In this document: positions 1 to 11,220 of the stretch, in pieces | How positions within the stretch are numbered: the first letter of the stretch is position 1 | Layout of the letters: each line of letters opens with the position of its first letter | NCBI RefSeq assembly: GCF_037392515.1 | Contig: NC_090287.1 | Coordinates: 12,203,001 to 12,267,000 of the forward strand | DNA length: 64,000 nucleotides | Direction of reading: 5' to 3' | From: Haliotis asinina | Lineage: Eukaryota; Mollusca; Gastropoda; Lepetellida; Haliotidae | The notes under the pieces: generated by a model | Databases searched by the model: none | The model's input: the letters and a program-made list of their open reading frames with translations, nothing else | Told to the model about the DNA's origin: nothing | Translations under genes and position numbers: made by a program

Positions 1-144
1 TAGTTAGTTGTATTTGCTCCTGTAGAATTAGTTTAGTATAGGTATTGGGGTTACTTATATCTTAAGGGGAGGAATAAAGTTTTGCAAAACAAACTATTCT
101 TCTGTTGTGGTTACTTTGGTATGTTACACTTTGTGTGAAAGTAA

Positions 145-553
145 AGGAAACAATTATCCAGATAAACAATGTTTGAATGTACAGGAAACAATCATCCAGA
201 TAAACTATGTTTGACTGTACAGGAAACAATCGTCCAGATAAACTATGTTTGAATGTACAGGAAACAATCGTCCAGATAAACTATGTGTGAAAGTAAAGGA
301 AACAATTATCCAGATAAACTATGTTTGACTGTACAGGAAACAATCGTCCAGATACACTATGCATGAAAGTAAAGGAAACAATCGTCTAGATAAACTTTGT
401 TTGACTGTACAGGAAACAATCGTCCACATAAACTATGTTTGAATGTGCAGGAAACAATCGTCCAGATAAACTATGCATGACAGTAAAGGAAACAATCGTC
501 CAGATAAACCATGTATGGAAAAACAGGAAATAATCGTCCGAAAAAACTATGTG
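145..553. repeat. 38-bp minisatellite, about 11 copies
   Basis: A tandem array with a 38-bp unit built around AGGAAACAATCGTCCAGATA followed by AACTATG and TTTGAATGTAC. Unit starts fall every 38 bases (145, 183, 221 and so on). Units differ by a few substitutions, for example GTCCAG versus ATCCAG and TTTGAATGT versus TGTGAAAGT, and these two variants alternate irregularly. The last copies near 520-553 are degraded. No coding potential is seen. Confidence 0.9.
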
Positions 554-869
554 TTAAAGTAAGATGGAGTCTGGTTCATCAAATATCAAGATCCGATTGG
601 TTATTGTCTGTTGTGTAATCATCATGCGTTCATGCCGGTATTAGTAATTTTGACAAGAAAACAACAACTTTGTATAATTCACGTATCGTGACACTCACGT
701 CACAGTGTTAAGATTGATGTCTTTTTTGCATATTATATCCTTGGTTTTCAGGTATATATTCAAGGGTCCCCAGTAACCAATACTGGCTGTTACAGGCAAA
801 CGAATGCCATGTGAAGTTGCTCGCTATAGCAGTTGCAATGATAGCATATTTAATCACTGTTAGGCTAAA

Positions 870-1195
870 TACAAAAGTGAAATGTTTCTCGGGCAACGGC
901 ACATCACTTTTATTTGTGCGCTTAACATTTTTAATGCCATTTTTAAAAAAAAAGAAGTAACTTTGACTTGGCCGCGTCCCTATCATCCATTTGTCCACTT
1001 TAAGAACGATTGTCTGCAAGAACGAATGTGAATCTACAACTGATAAACATCTGCTAAACTTCCCACACTGTATTTATGAGAGATAAAACCTAATCCTGTG
1101 TTCCTACCTCGTCACTGTTTTTTTATGATTTTCTTTTTCAAAATGTCCTATCGCCCTCGAGCTCGTCACTTTTGAAAAACATGTCCCCGAGAAAC
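870..1195 (+). repeat. unclassified dispersed repeat, copy 1
   Basis: This segment is clearly similar to 5288-5580 in the same orientation. Shared blocks include CATTTGTCCACT, GAATCTACAACT, TGCTAAACTT and a 3' part with CGCCCTCG, CTCGTCAC and CCCGAGAAAC. A GTTTCTCGGG at 884 is the reverse complement of the CCCGAGAAAC at the 3' end, so a short terminal inverted repeat is possible. The family is not one I recognise. Confidence 0.6.
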
Positions 1196-1483
1196 AAGTT
1201 CAACATTAATAATATATTTTCCTGACATCATTTGTTTGGCGATACGCATCCCAGCACATGTACTTCATCTGTAAAAGAGTGAGTAGTATTTGACGCCGCT
1301 TCCGATAATGCCGATATGTCGTGGTGAGACAGCTATACGCGACAACCGGGAGTGATGCAGGTCTGAAAGGTCAACCCCTTTTAAAAAAACATAAGGTATA
1401 AGGTAAACCTTATAGACCTGTATGTATCCCCACATACATCTGTGATTTCAACGCACTGTCATAGATTTATGGGCGCTGTGTGG

Positions 1484-1746
1484 TAACCCAGTGGTTACAG
1501 CGTTCGTAAAGCTAAACATACACCCAGACTCGTTGATGTCTAGCACAATTGCTGGTGAATATTAATCACTGCGGCGTAAACCTAAACTCACTCCCTCACT
1601 CACTCATAGGTTTCAAGCACAACTATAGAGGAATATTGACCGCTGCAGCGTAAACCTAATTTCACTCACTCACTCATTGGTTTCCAGCACAATTATCGGG
1701 GGATATTGATCGCTGCGGGGTAAACCTAAATTCATTCGCTCACTCA
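1484..1746 (+). repeat. SINE family A copy with tandemly repeated 3' tail
   Basis: A tRNA-like start (GTGTGGTAACCCAGTGGTTA) is followed by a GCGGCGTAAACCT tail and ACTCACTC. The tail segment (AGCACAAT, GAATATTGAT, CGCTGCAGCGTAAACCTAA) is then repeated twice more at about 1615-1745, each time ending in CACTCACTCA. Confidence 0.6.
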
Positions 1747-2362
1747 AGCATGGTTATAGTGGGAGCATTGCTGTGCAAATGACAGAGCATTAGACGATCA
1801 CTCAACCACAGCCAAGTGAAAGCATCAGAACAAAGAAGCCCACATAGCTAATCACAGCTACATAATTTATTTACAAACACTACTTGAGTGAAGAGATATA
1901 GAGTCATAGCAACACGATGTGAAAGTGACAAGGGCCTCGTGACACTTACAAATAGTAATGAGCACAACATGTTTGTATATGTCTCTTGCACACGTTAACC
2001 CCTCCCGCGGTATACAGATCTAGAACATATATTGATACAGATCTAGAACATATATAATTGATACATAAGTAAAGTATCAACAACAGATCATTTCTGGTCG
2101 AACATCTCAATCTACTATAAAGAAACTCTGGTTGTAAATTTCTATAGTAAATATTTTAGTCTAATTTTAAATATTCCTATTATAAAGGACAATATGAATA
2201 CATCGCTATTACTTGAACATTATCATTTGAATCAATGAACGTGTACACGTGCACGAAGAGTTTCAGTTTCTGTCTGTCAAGAGATTTCCGAGAAGTGTCT
2301 ATGAATTACAGACACGATGCTTAATACCGCCTCTTTACATCAAATTGAGCAGAACTTTCAAA

Positions 2363-2524
2363 GTAAGTGACTGAATTTGGTTTTACGCCGCTGTTTCTAA
2401 TACTCAGGCAATATCTCGGCTGGGGACACCAGAAATGAGCGTCACGCATTGTACCCATGTGGGGAATCGAACCCACGCTTTCGGCGGCGTGACGAACGAA
2501 CGTTAACACCTAGGCTACCTCAAA
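2363..2524 (-). repeat. SINE family A (tRNA-derived), full-length, minus strand
   Basis: On the minus strand it begins with a tRNA head (TAGCCTAGG near 2515 and a B box in GGGTTCGATTCC around 2463-2475), then the CCCACATGGGTAC motif, and ends with AGCGGCGTAAAACC and a CAGTCACTT tail. The box arrangement is that of an internal RNA polymerase III promoter. Confidence 0.8.
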
Positions 2525-2929
2525 GAACAAACATTTCATTTGTTGTGATCTTCCCCTCTATTCTCCGGTTTGTATATTCTCTCACGACCTTTCTGCTGCA
2601 CTTTCATTAACACAGATGGTTTTATCTGCATTTGTTATTGTATTATCTCGCAACGAAATCAAATTAAGGCAGACATATTGCCTGAGCATCAATGAATACC
2701 CATGTGATGTGTAGGTGTCTTGGGTGACAATGAGGAGAATCAGTTATCAGCGTGATCGGTCCAGAGTTTAGATTCATTCGGTCCCATTTGACTGGACTGT
2801 ACGTGTGTCGATATGGATCAAGTTCACGTTAATAAATAATACGCGTTTGTGTGTTCATTGGAGCGGAATGAATCATGGTCAAAGACACCATCAGGTGAAG
2901 CGGTGTGGCGGGGCTGGTCCGTATACATG

Positions 2930-3830
2930 ACTTGTGGATGAATGGGTAAGGTTTAGCGAGAGTGTGGAATTGATAGTTAGGAGTTTAGCTGGTGAATTAG
3001 GGAGAAGTGGATGAGAAAAAACTATAGTTGGCGAGTACTGGAGAGCTAGGTGAGGAGGGCTATAGTGGATGATGAGGTCTGTGGTGGTTGATTAGGGGTG
3101 AAGTGGATGGGGAGGCCTGCGGTGGGTGATTAGGGAATAGTGTGTTAGTAGCTGCGCAGAGCTGTAGTATGTGATTGGGGATGAAGAGGGCGCGTAGCGA
3201 ATGAAGAGAGCTGAAGTGGGTGAGTAGGTGTACAGTGGATGTGGAGGGCTGAAGTGGGTGAGTAGGTACGTAGCGGATGAGGAGGGCTGAGGCAGGTGAG
3301 TTGGTACGTATCTTATGAGGTGGGCACTAGTGGGTGAACATGGGTAGCAGATGTCTAGGAATGTAGTGGGTGAGCAGGTGGGTAGCAGATGAGTAGGGCT
3401 GTATTTTGTGATTGGGGGTGAACTGGATGAATAGCAAGGGCTGAAGTGGTTGAGTGGGTGCGTAGCGGAGGAGGAGGTGGTGCGTATGGTGCAGTGGTTC
3501 AGTGGGGATGTAGCATTTGTGAGGTTGGTTATGACTAGAGGCGTATCGGATGACGATTATATTGTGTGTCTATGTTGTTTGACGCCGGACTCGGCTATTT
3601 ACTCCGTGGCGGTGGTCGGTAAGTTATCTCGTCTGGGCAAGATGATCCAGTAAGTAGTATCAAGACTAATCTACGCAAGGGGTGTAGTGGGTGAGGGATG
3701 TAGACGCGTAGTCGTGCTGTGGGTGATAGTTGGGAGTAGGGATGTAGGCGGATAGGTACAGGTTTAGATGGTAGGGGTGCGCAGTAGGGAAGCACAAGTG
3801 GAGTGACCTCGACTAATCTATTTGAAGGCA
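2930..3830 (+). repeat. degenerate G-rich minisatellite
   Basis: About 0.9 kb of G/T/A-rich sequence with irregular repeats built from GATGAGGAGGGCTGAAGTGG, GTGAGTAGGTGCGTAGC and GGGGTGAAGTGGATG. Spacing is roughly 35-50 bases and units are too diverged for one clean period. Short reading frames here follow from the base composition and are not called as genes. Confidence 0.65.
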
Positions 3831-4284
3831 CGTGATATTACTCTACGATTGTCTTCACCAGAGTGTAACATCTATCATTACAGCAATTTGAAATCGTCTG
3901 TTATTATCGTTAAACACAATCTGAGTGTTTATTGATATGCCTGCCATGTAAATTATACCGTCTTGAATTCGAAACCGTTGAGGTAATATTCCAGGATGAA
4001 TTACGGGTCTGTACTAAGAAATGCCAGTCGGATCGTCTCGACACAAACAGTCGTCTTCAAATCGTCAGGTGGAAATAGGTGTATAAGCCACGGACATAAA
4101 CACTGACTGGGCTACGTCTATCTAATCGACAGTCCCAGTAGGTGGCAGATTTAGGGGACGAACTGATTGACTGTGTTGTGCATCGTAAGAAAACACACAG
4201 CTAGCAATACGGAGACTTGTGAATTAAATGTTGTCCCTTGAATTTATATTGACTGATCCCTGTTTGGTATTCTAAGAGAGAAGC

Positions 4285-4345
4285 TTGCTTCGAATCGTCT
4301 ATATACACGACGTCGTGTATATTGTGGTACAATATACACGACTGG
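4285..4345. repeat. double palindrome (TATACACGAC family), copy 1
   Basis: A perfect 22-bp palindrome centred on ACGACGTCGT at 4301-4322 overlaps a second inverted repeat, GTCGTGTATATTG / CAATATACACGAC, at 4312-4342. The same motif set, in the opposite orientation and preceded by a similar GCTTGCTTCG context, is at 19720-19806. This suggests a dispersed palindromic element. Confidence 0.65.
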
Positions 4346-4603
4346 ATAATTTCCTTCCCCGCTTTGCAAGACGTGCTATGATTGGTAGATCGCTTGTACA
4401 CCGGTTACAAGCCCTTGTGCGGTCGGAAGACAAGCGCTACATTGAACTGGGCCCTGGGGGAGTATTCTATTATTGCAATATTATATTTTTGGTTCTCGAA
4501 TGTCTTTTTAAATAAATTATCAGTTATATATTATTCCCAATCAAGATATTCCGTCATATTGTCCAATAGTAGGGGCTACGGAACTGATCTCCACAATGTA
4601 ATC

Positions 4604-4729
<126 letters not shown>

Positions 4730-4739
4730 GCATATTACA

Positions 4740-5287
4740 CGAATACATTTCTCAGTTGGAAAGTAGAACATGCCTCCACCTTAACAGCACTCACTATTAA
4801 ATTTTGAAAGTGCTACTGTTTATACTTGTACTTTAATGCACTTTCACCAAACCGTAAGCAGACATTACCGCCAATATTCATTCAAATCCATGATATGTTT
4901 ACCTTTGAAAATCTCCTCACAAGATGAAGGGGTCTTGTATCAGGCTTACATATACATCCTGTGCATAAAGTGTCAAGAATGTACACGATCAGTTATAATG
5001 ATAATGGCCATAAGTAGTACATGCTAGAGATGCAAATATTTTGTTTTGTAAATTCTGTGGAAACGCTGTGCTTAATATGTCACGAATGGTCATGATGAAC
5101 ATAGTACCATATTTATTATTTACTATTTATTACTTACTTTCTTCTTATATCTCTGCTGAACTTGTAATAAATATACTGAATAAACATAACCATTTGTCTA
5201 ATTGATTCCTCTGGACTGATCGATTGGTATCAGCTTGGGCATTAGTTATGCACTGAACCAGACATGTTGATGCTTTAAGGCTATATA
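4740..5287. other. no gene seen
   Basis: AT-rich intergenic sequence after the AG microsatellite. Only short reading frames without family signatures occur, and no repeat I recognise is present. Confidence 0.5.
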
Positions 5288-5580
5288 AAAGAGTGAAATA
5301 TTATTTGTGAGCGTAACAATTTTTATTGTCATTTTAAAATTAATAAGTTTGACTTTGCCTCGTCCCGTTCATACATTTGTCCACTATAAGAATCAGTGTC
5401 TGTAAGAACGAGTTGTACTGAATCTACAACTCATTAACATGTGCTAAACTTTCCAAGCGGTATTACTGAGAGAGAAAAAATAAAAACGTTTCCCTCTCTC
5501 GTCACCTTTTTTTCTATCAAAAATTAAAAAACAAGGTCCAACCGCCCTCGTCACGTTTGAAAAACATGTGCCCGAGAAAC
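5288..5580 (+). repeat. unclassified dispersed repeat, copy 2
   Basis: This copy matches 870-1195 across most of its length. Relative to copy 1 it lacks about 28 bases next to the shared GTGAAAT near the 5' side, including the GTTTCTCGGG. It ends at the same CCCGAGAAAC boundary, after which the two sequences diverge. Confidence 0.6.
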
Positions 5581-6149
5581 GTTTAATTATTTTTCTGCAG
5601 CCTAAACTGGTGTTATACAAAGGTATCCGCTGCAGTAGGTATCTTGTGCGACACTAGAGTATTGATTATAGAAGGTAAGTAGTACGTATAAGCTATCCAT
5701 AATCTGTCATACAGACCCAAAAATACATAAATATGTCCAAGAAAACCCATGCAAGTGTAGAATATGTGGCAAGTCTATATTTTCACAGTTTCATAATATG
5801 TATTGTGTCTGGGGGTTTGGGGCGGGCGCATTGCATTGTTTCTTTAAACATATTTTATTCATGAAAATATACAAGTCATGAATGGACGAACGTCGCTCCC
5901 ATGTTAAAATATAGAGATACAAGCAAGTATAGAATGAGCTGACACAATATTAATAATGATACAATTGCTATATATCAGCATATATCAGCTGGGACGCATA
6001 CAGTGCTTTGTCCAATTTTACTGCGCATTCCTGAACCCGTAACTAGGTGTTTGCACGTATTTCACTGTCCATCATCTGGTCATCTGCCAACGGATTCTTG
6101 TATTCTTTTAAGCGTACAGGGTCGTGTACTGTACACTAGGATTTGTGAC

Positions 6150-6245
6150 AACACTTAAAGCGTCAGTATAGTTGGGCTCGATACCGACACCTCAAACTTG
6201 CTAGATCACGAGCCTGGTGCCTCAACCAGTTCGCCCACCATGCAC
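6150..6245 (-). repeat. tRNA-like SINE head, different from family A
   Basis: Read on the minus strand, this has a tRNA-like layout: GGCGAACTGGTTGAGG resembles an A-box region and GGTATCGAGCC resembles a B box, about 45 bases apart. The acceptor stem is not convincing, so it is called a tRNA-derived repeat rather than a gene. Confidence 0.4.
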
Positions 6246-6378
6246 GCACACGCTGTTACCATAAATGTGTTCATGCTGAATCCCTTTAAATAGAGGAATG
6301 AATTTAGTTATAATTACATGTATTAATTGCATGTGGAGAAACAGTGATGTATGGCATTATGTATAGGAGAATGTCCGA

Positions 6379-6463
6379 AACCTCGCTATTATTTTCGCAC
6401 GTGAAGCTTGTTCGAGGCCGTTAGGCCGAGACAAGTTTCACGTGCGAAAATAATAGCGAGGTT
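6379..6463. repeat. near-perfect 40-bp inverted repeat (hairpin)
   Basis: The left arm 6379-6419 and right arm 6424-6463 are reverse complements apart from a few positions near the loop. Arms begin with AACCTCGCTATTATTTTCGC. The loop is about four bases. It lies roughly 100 bases upstream of the TATA-like sequence and start codon of the DUF3504 gene. It may be a foldback insertion or a structured regulatory site, and the sequence does not decide. Confidence 0.85.
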
Positions 6464-6547
6464 CACGAGCCAAACTAATGGAGGACTGTTCTAGCTGTAC
6501 ATGGCCATGACCAAAAGTGTCGTTAAAACACGCAAATAAACGTGCTC

Positions 6548-6575
6548 AACTATGGGAGGGCGGTGGTTATATATT
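6548..6575 (+). promoter_or_regulatory. possible core promoter and left boundary motif of the DUF3504 element
   Basis: AACTATGGGAGGG at 6548-6560 recurs downstream of the gene at 9301-9367. TTATATATT at 6567-6575 is TATA-like and lies about 65 bases upstream of the ATG at 6635. Assignment as a promoter is inferred from position only. Confidence 0.4.
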
Positions 6576-7929
6576 CACGTACATCATGACACGTACATCA
6601 GTGAACATCGTGGGACGCGGTAGGCCTATGCAGTATGAGTGATTCCGACATCGACGTGTTTGTTACACAACACCGTTTCACAGACACTTTTGAGGTTGAC
6701 GTTAATTCAGATTTTGAGATGTTATTAAATTCTGATTGTGATTATAATGCACTTCCAAACTTTGATGTGGGAAAATGTGAACTGGTTGATCTTGAAGCTT
6801 TTTCTTCTGGTTCTGATACTGATTTGTACAAAGCAAGCCAAGAAATTGAATCCAACCTTTTTAATATGTTGCCCTGTAACCCTCCCCCGCAAGTGACGTG
6901 AAAAGAACCCCCGACACCTGAAACTCCAGAACATAGCGTAGATTTTAATTCAGCAAGGTTTGGCCAGCCAGCATCAGATTTTGACATTAAGAAATTGTGC
7001 GACTCAGCATATTCATCGAATACTGAAAGCAAGAGTGAGTGGGCACTTCGTTTGTATCAAGTGTGGGTGAGAGAACGGCGTAAGAGGGGTAGGAGAGAGG
7101 ATATGGATTTAAACCCTGGCATTATGCCACTGGCTCAGAAGGAATGTGAACTAAATAAAACTTGATGTTTTTCATAGCTGAGGTCAGAAATCAGAAGTTC
7201 GAGGAATATCGTGGAAATACGCTTTACGAAATTGTCTCTTCTCTGCAGTATTACATCAGAAGAAATGGACGCATTTAAACCTTTTCGAGTCTTACTTCTT
7301 TCAGGGATTAAGGTCTTTGTTAGATGCAAGAATGAAGTCGCTGGCTAGACACGGAATTGGAATAGAGAAAAGACAGGCTGAAGTGATCAGTGTAGATAAG
7401 GAGGACGTGTTGTGGGAGGAGATCTTAGGGGAGCACAGTCCGCAACAGCTATTAGATACAGTGATGTACCTCATTGGCCTCAATTGTGCTCCTAGAGAAG
7501 GCGATGAGCATAGGTATCTCAGAACGGGTCCAAACTCACAGTTCGAAATAACAGTAGGTGTAGATGGGTCAAAACGTCTCAGATACATGGAGGATGTATC
7601 GAAAACCAAAAGAGGTGGCTTAAAACATCGAAAGTGTCAAAGAAAATGTGTCTACGTCTCCCAGAATTTAGTGCGTCCAGACAGATGCCTTGTCCAGCTT
7701 TATGAAAAATACGTGTCACTCAGGTGAGTTATCAATGGATTTGGCAGGAAAATATGCTTCCTGATATATCTTCATAGTTTGTATAGACGTCGGAGTCTTA
7801 TGAGCTACGCGCAGAATTAGTTTCATCTGCTCTACCTTTTACAAACCAAATGGGTTTAGTCATTGCCGTATACAGCGCATGCTTCTCGTAAAACTCTTTC
7901 TGCTCCAGTCCATCTTATCCTTGTTTGCT

Positions 7930-8112
7930 AGTAAGAAGCGACTAACGGGTCGAGTGTTCAGGTTCGCTGACTTGTTTGACACACATAATCGTATATTAAT
8001 TCCAATTGCTCATGTTACTGATCACTTGTTTGTCCAGACTCGATTATTCACAGACCGCCGCCATGACGCTACAATATTGTTGAGTGCGACGTAAAAGTAG
8101 ACTCACTCACTA
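7930..8112 (+). repeat. SINE family B, 5'-truncated, in intron
   Basis: Contains the family B hallmarks GACTAACGGG, TCGCTGACTTG, TGATCACTTG, CCAGACTCGATTATT, ACAGACCGCCGCCAT and the GTGCGACGTAAAA tail with ACTCACTCAC. It lies inside the first intron of the DUF3504 gene. Confidence 0.8.
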
Positions 8113-8197
8113 ACGCATAATTAAAATGAGATGCTTAAATCTATGCAAGGGACAGTATCATTAATCACTTTAACTATACTATGTTTCACTCTTTGGA

Positions 8198-8462
8198 GAC
8201 CCGTGAAGGTCCCGGGGTAGAGTAAGCCTTCAGAAACCCATGCTTGCGATAAAGGGCGACTCAGCTTGTCGTAAGAGACTAACGGGATCGGATGGTCCGG
8301 CTCGCTGACTTGGTTGGCACATGTCATCGGTTCCCAATTGCGCAGATCGATACTCATGTTGTTGATCACTGGATTGTCTGGTCCAGACTCGATTATTTAC
8401 AGACCGCCGCCATATAGCTGGAATATTGCTGAGTGCGGCGTAAAACTAAACTCCCTCCCTTC
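8198..8462 (+). repeat. SINE family B, near full-length, in intron
   Basis: A good reference copy of family B. It starts near CCGTGAAGGTCCCGGGGTAG, runs through CTTGTCGTAAGAGACTAACG, GCGCAGATCGAT and TGGTCCAGACTCGATTATT, and ends GAGTGCGGCGTAAAACTAAA. Its 3' 30 bases resemble the tail of family A, though no tRNA-like head is visible. Confidence 0.9.
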
Positions 8463-9300
8463 ACACTTTGGAAACGTGTGTTTATGGTAATTACATTTGA
8501 AAATTGATCCTATTTTAAGACCTAAAGACGGAAAGTGCACCGCATTTTACTTGAGGCCTCTGAAATTTATTCGAAGAGATGCGTGGTATGCAGATATTCC
8601 GGTTGGGTTGCACCCTTTGAGAGGCACTGTCGGACGACTGTGTAAAATGGCAGGATTTGGTGGATTTTATTCAAATCATTCACTGAGGGCGACTACAGTA
8701 ACACGTCTCTATGATTCTGGCCTAGACGAGCAGCTGATAGCTGAGAGGACAGGACACAAGTCTCTGGCAATCTGAAGCTACAAGGCATGGCTAGCTGATA
8801 CATTTGAATGTTGTTTGTATTGTTTGCTTTTCCGAAATATAAAGAATGAAAATCGTTCAGTGTGCACATAAGAAAAATCTCAAGGGAACTATTTCCACAA
8901 CCTATAATTCATTCCTTTATTGTAGAGGACCTCAGCAGAGATGGAAGCCCGCGTAGATGGTGTCATTCAGAGGAAGTCCAGTAAAAGTACATGCGCGGCT
9001 CTATCGACAGTCAGCAAGCCTACTGAGACAGACACGGCACCGTCACCAACAGCTGCACCAGTTTTGACCACCACCAACAAGAGTGATGACGGCACTGCTT
9101 CGGAAAAGGAACGTGATTTGAAACTTGTTCTGAGGGACGGTGTTGTCTTGTCGCTGACATTCTGAGTTGAGAATAAACGTTATACCGGCCATGACATAAT
9201 CTATTGTTATTTATTAAGACAGTTGAGAACATAAAACGCATTTCCTGGTGTAAGGTCGTCCGGGAATTTGTCACTACATAATTTTGTGCAAATCCTGCTG

Positions 9301-9367
9301 TATTATGGGAGGGTCATCGCTCTTCTTGAACTATGGGAGGGTAATCATTCTAGGAAAACTATGGGAC
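9301..9367 (+). repeat. repeated ACTATGGGAGGG motifs downstream of the DUF3504 gene
   Basis: The motif occurs as TATTATGGGAGGG (9301), AACTATGGGAGGG (9329) and AACTATGGGAC (9357), spaced 28 bases apart. The same motif precedes the gene at 6548. The arrangement may mark the ends of the mobile unit. Confidence 0.6.
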
Positions 9368-9379
9368 GATTTGATATTT

Positions 9380-10940
9380 ATACTCCAACTATTGGAGAGT
9401 CAGCAAAATGATTACATCTATTCAAATGTCAAGAACGTTCACGTAACTTTGTTTTAAGTATGACAATTAGAGAAGCATGAACTGTCCTTGTTATGTCTGT
9501 CAACGCTATCGGCATTCAAATCATGTTGCAATTTAACGGAGAATGGATAACTTGACATAGTCTTGGTGTATTAAAAGAAACAGTTTTCTGTTCAACGTTC
9601 TGTTTTTTTTCAATCAGGTAAGTATCATCTGGCATATGTCGTCGTTTTACATGTAACTTTTTGCAGTTATGAAATTCACCTGAGGTTATATAAAGGTGAT
9701 AAATAAATGCTCTGACAGTAATGAGTTTTGACTTCGATATAGGTACCACTTGCAGAATACCACTAGGTCCTTCTGTCGATCTGCACTAGTCACCACTGGA
9801 TACTTATGGTTGCCAATATGAGGACGCATGATATACGTATTCTGGATTCCATAAAGTCAACAGTGAGAGCTACAAGATACATTTAACACTGGCGGTAAGT
9901 ACTAACAATTTGACCTCTTCCGTTACATCCACCTAAAATGGTCCAACTTACAACGTGACATAAGTATATCTGTGAGGGTTCCAGCCTCCCTGTACACTGC
10001 CGTTCTATACACAATATGGTATGTACCTGTCACAATGACATAACGGCCATTATCTTTGTTGGGTAATGCTGGTCAGGCTGAAGACGTCGGTAGTTAACTT
10101 TTCCACGATGGATTGCGAGTGAAGTCGACATTTAATTGCAAGTGAAGCCTCAATTCGACAAGACGGACCCAACAGTACCTGATACTCACGACTACGCCAA
10201 TGTCACTCGTCAATTATTCGTCAACTATTTGTGATGACTATAGTCGTCAGGCAACTTTTCTTAGGTTTATTACATTTAATAGGTGTCCACTTACCTAATA
10301 TTCTTTCTATTTGCCAGACTAATCATCTAATCTAACCAATCAAAATTAATATAATGCCGTGATTCCGCAGAGGAGTACCTCTTTACTCATATGCGTTGTA
10401 CATGCATATTAAAAAAAAACCAGATACACAGTTTTGCTGTTGGGCTTAATAGATGCCTCGGACATTTGCCATATCTGTACCAGGCTATGTTCTTGGGAAC
10501 AGTCTGTAGAACACAACCAATACGTGGACAGGGCACAAATCACATTACGTTTAGGGGCATGTCATGTCCAGTTCCTGGTATTTTGCCCACAGCAATCATT
10601 TATGTGTTTTATACAAAAATATATATCATCGTAAATGTACTGAATGTGAAACGGTACTGTGTCTACATTAGACATACCTTTCAAAATATATATATTACAG
10701 GGAGTTCATGAAAAAAACGATATCCTGGGGATGCATGCTGGACACAAAAAGAAGTGCCCTGTAGCCTACAGGCGGATGGAAGTAGCTGTGGCGTATTTGT
10801 TCTTATGGTAAAGTGGTTCCTAAAAAACAATAAATACAAAAACAAAAAAGAGCTGCAATACAGAAAACGGCTGTAATAAAAACACTCTTGACACATCCAT
10901 TGAGAAGTCTATCTACAATTCAGTACACATTTAATGAACA
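9380..10940. other. no gene seen
   Basis: AT-rich sequence between the DUF3504 unit and the CACAG transposon. Only short reading frames without recognisable motifs occur. Confidence 0.5.
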
Positions 10941-10957
10941 GAGCACAGCAAAAATAA

Positions 10958-11220
10958 CCTGGTTTCCGCAGTGCGGAAACCTGATGGAAAGTGGACTGAA
11001 ACTTAAGTTTCCACCAAGAATCCAGTGAGTTTCCGTTCTTTTACACTGAGTTTCCGCAATGACGGAAACTGTCAATTACCCACTTTCTAAGGGTTTCCGC
11101 ACGGTATCCGTTACCCATGCTCCAACAAGTTTCCGTTGAGTTTAAGTTAAGTTAGAGATCCATCAGGTTTCCGCAGGGTTTCAGTCACCAAGACTCCATC
11201 AGGTTTCCGCAGAGTTTCTG
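10958..11220. repeat. left subterminal GTTTCCG repeats of the transposon
   Basis: At least ten GTTTCCG or CGGAAAC copies lie within about 260 bases, many extended to AGGTTTCCGCA, with ACTCCATCAGGTTTCCGC recurring. In CACTA elements such motifs bind the transposase; here that role is inferred. Confidence 0.8.

Larger units (their letters stand above)
6635..9165 (+). pseudogene. Crypton-type tyrosine recombinase gene (DUF3504, KIAA1958-like), broken
   Basis: The translation follows the DUF3504 family: an acidic N-terminus (MSDSDIDVF), a WALRLYQVWVRERR segment, FIAEVRNQKFEEYRGNTLYE, then a conserved block at 7290-7723 (LLDARMKSLARHG, QLLDTVMYLIGLN) and a catalytic C-terminal exon at 8520-8784. 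Splicing 7723 to 8520 rebuilds SLR-PKDGK in frame across a GT-AG intron. A second intron (8785-8925) joins SYK to RTSAEME with a GC donor. The catalytic exon shows His-Ser-Leu-Arg at 8677-8688, Gly-His at 8752-8757 and the candidate nucleophile Tyr at 8779-8781. Damage: TGA at 6899 and 8773, both where Arg is expected, and frame changes near 7160 and 7275, each fixable by one missing base beside an A or T/A run. These could be assembly errors. The last exon ends at 9165 and a polyadenylation signal AATAAA lies at 9172. Two SINE B copies sit in the first intron. As read it cannot make an active recombinase. The family is known from domesticated Cryptons such as ZMYM and QRICH1. Confidence 0.75.

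Noticed and set aside
145..553. CRISPR-like regular spacing
   Set aside because: Units are contiguous 38-bp repeats with no unique spacers, in a eukaryotic context: a minisatellite.
2440..2524. Possible tRNA gene from the B box GGGTTCGATTCC
   Set aside because: It is the head of SINE A. The acceptor stem does not pair and the SINE body follows directly.
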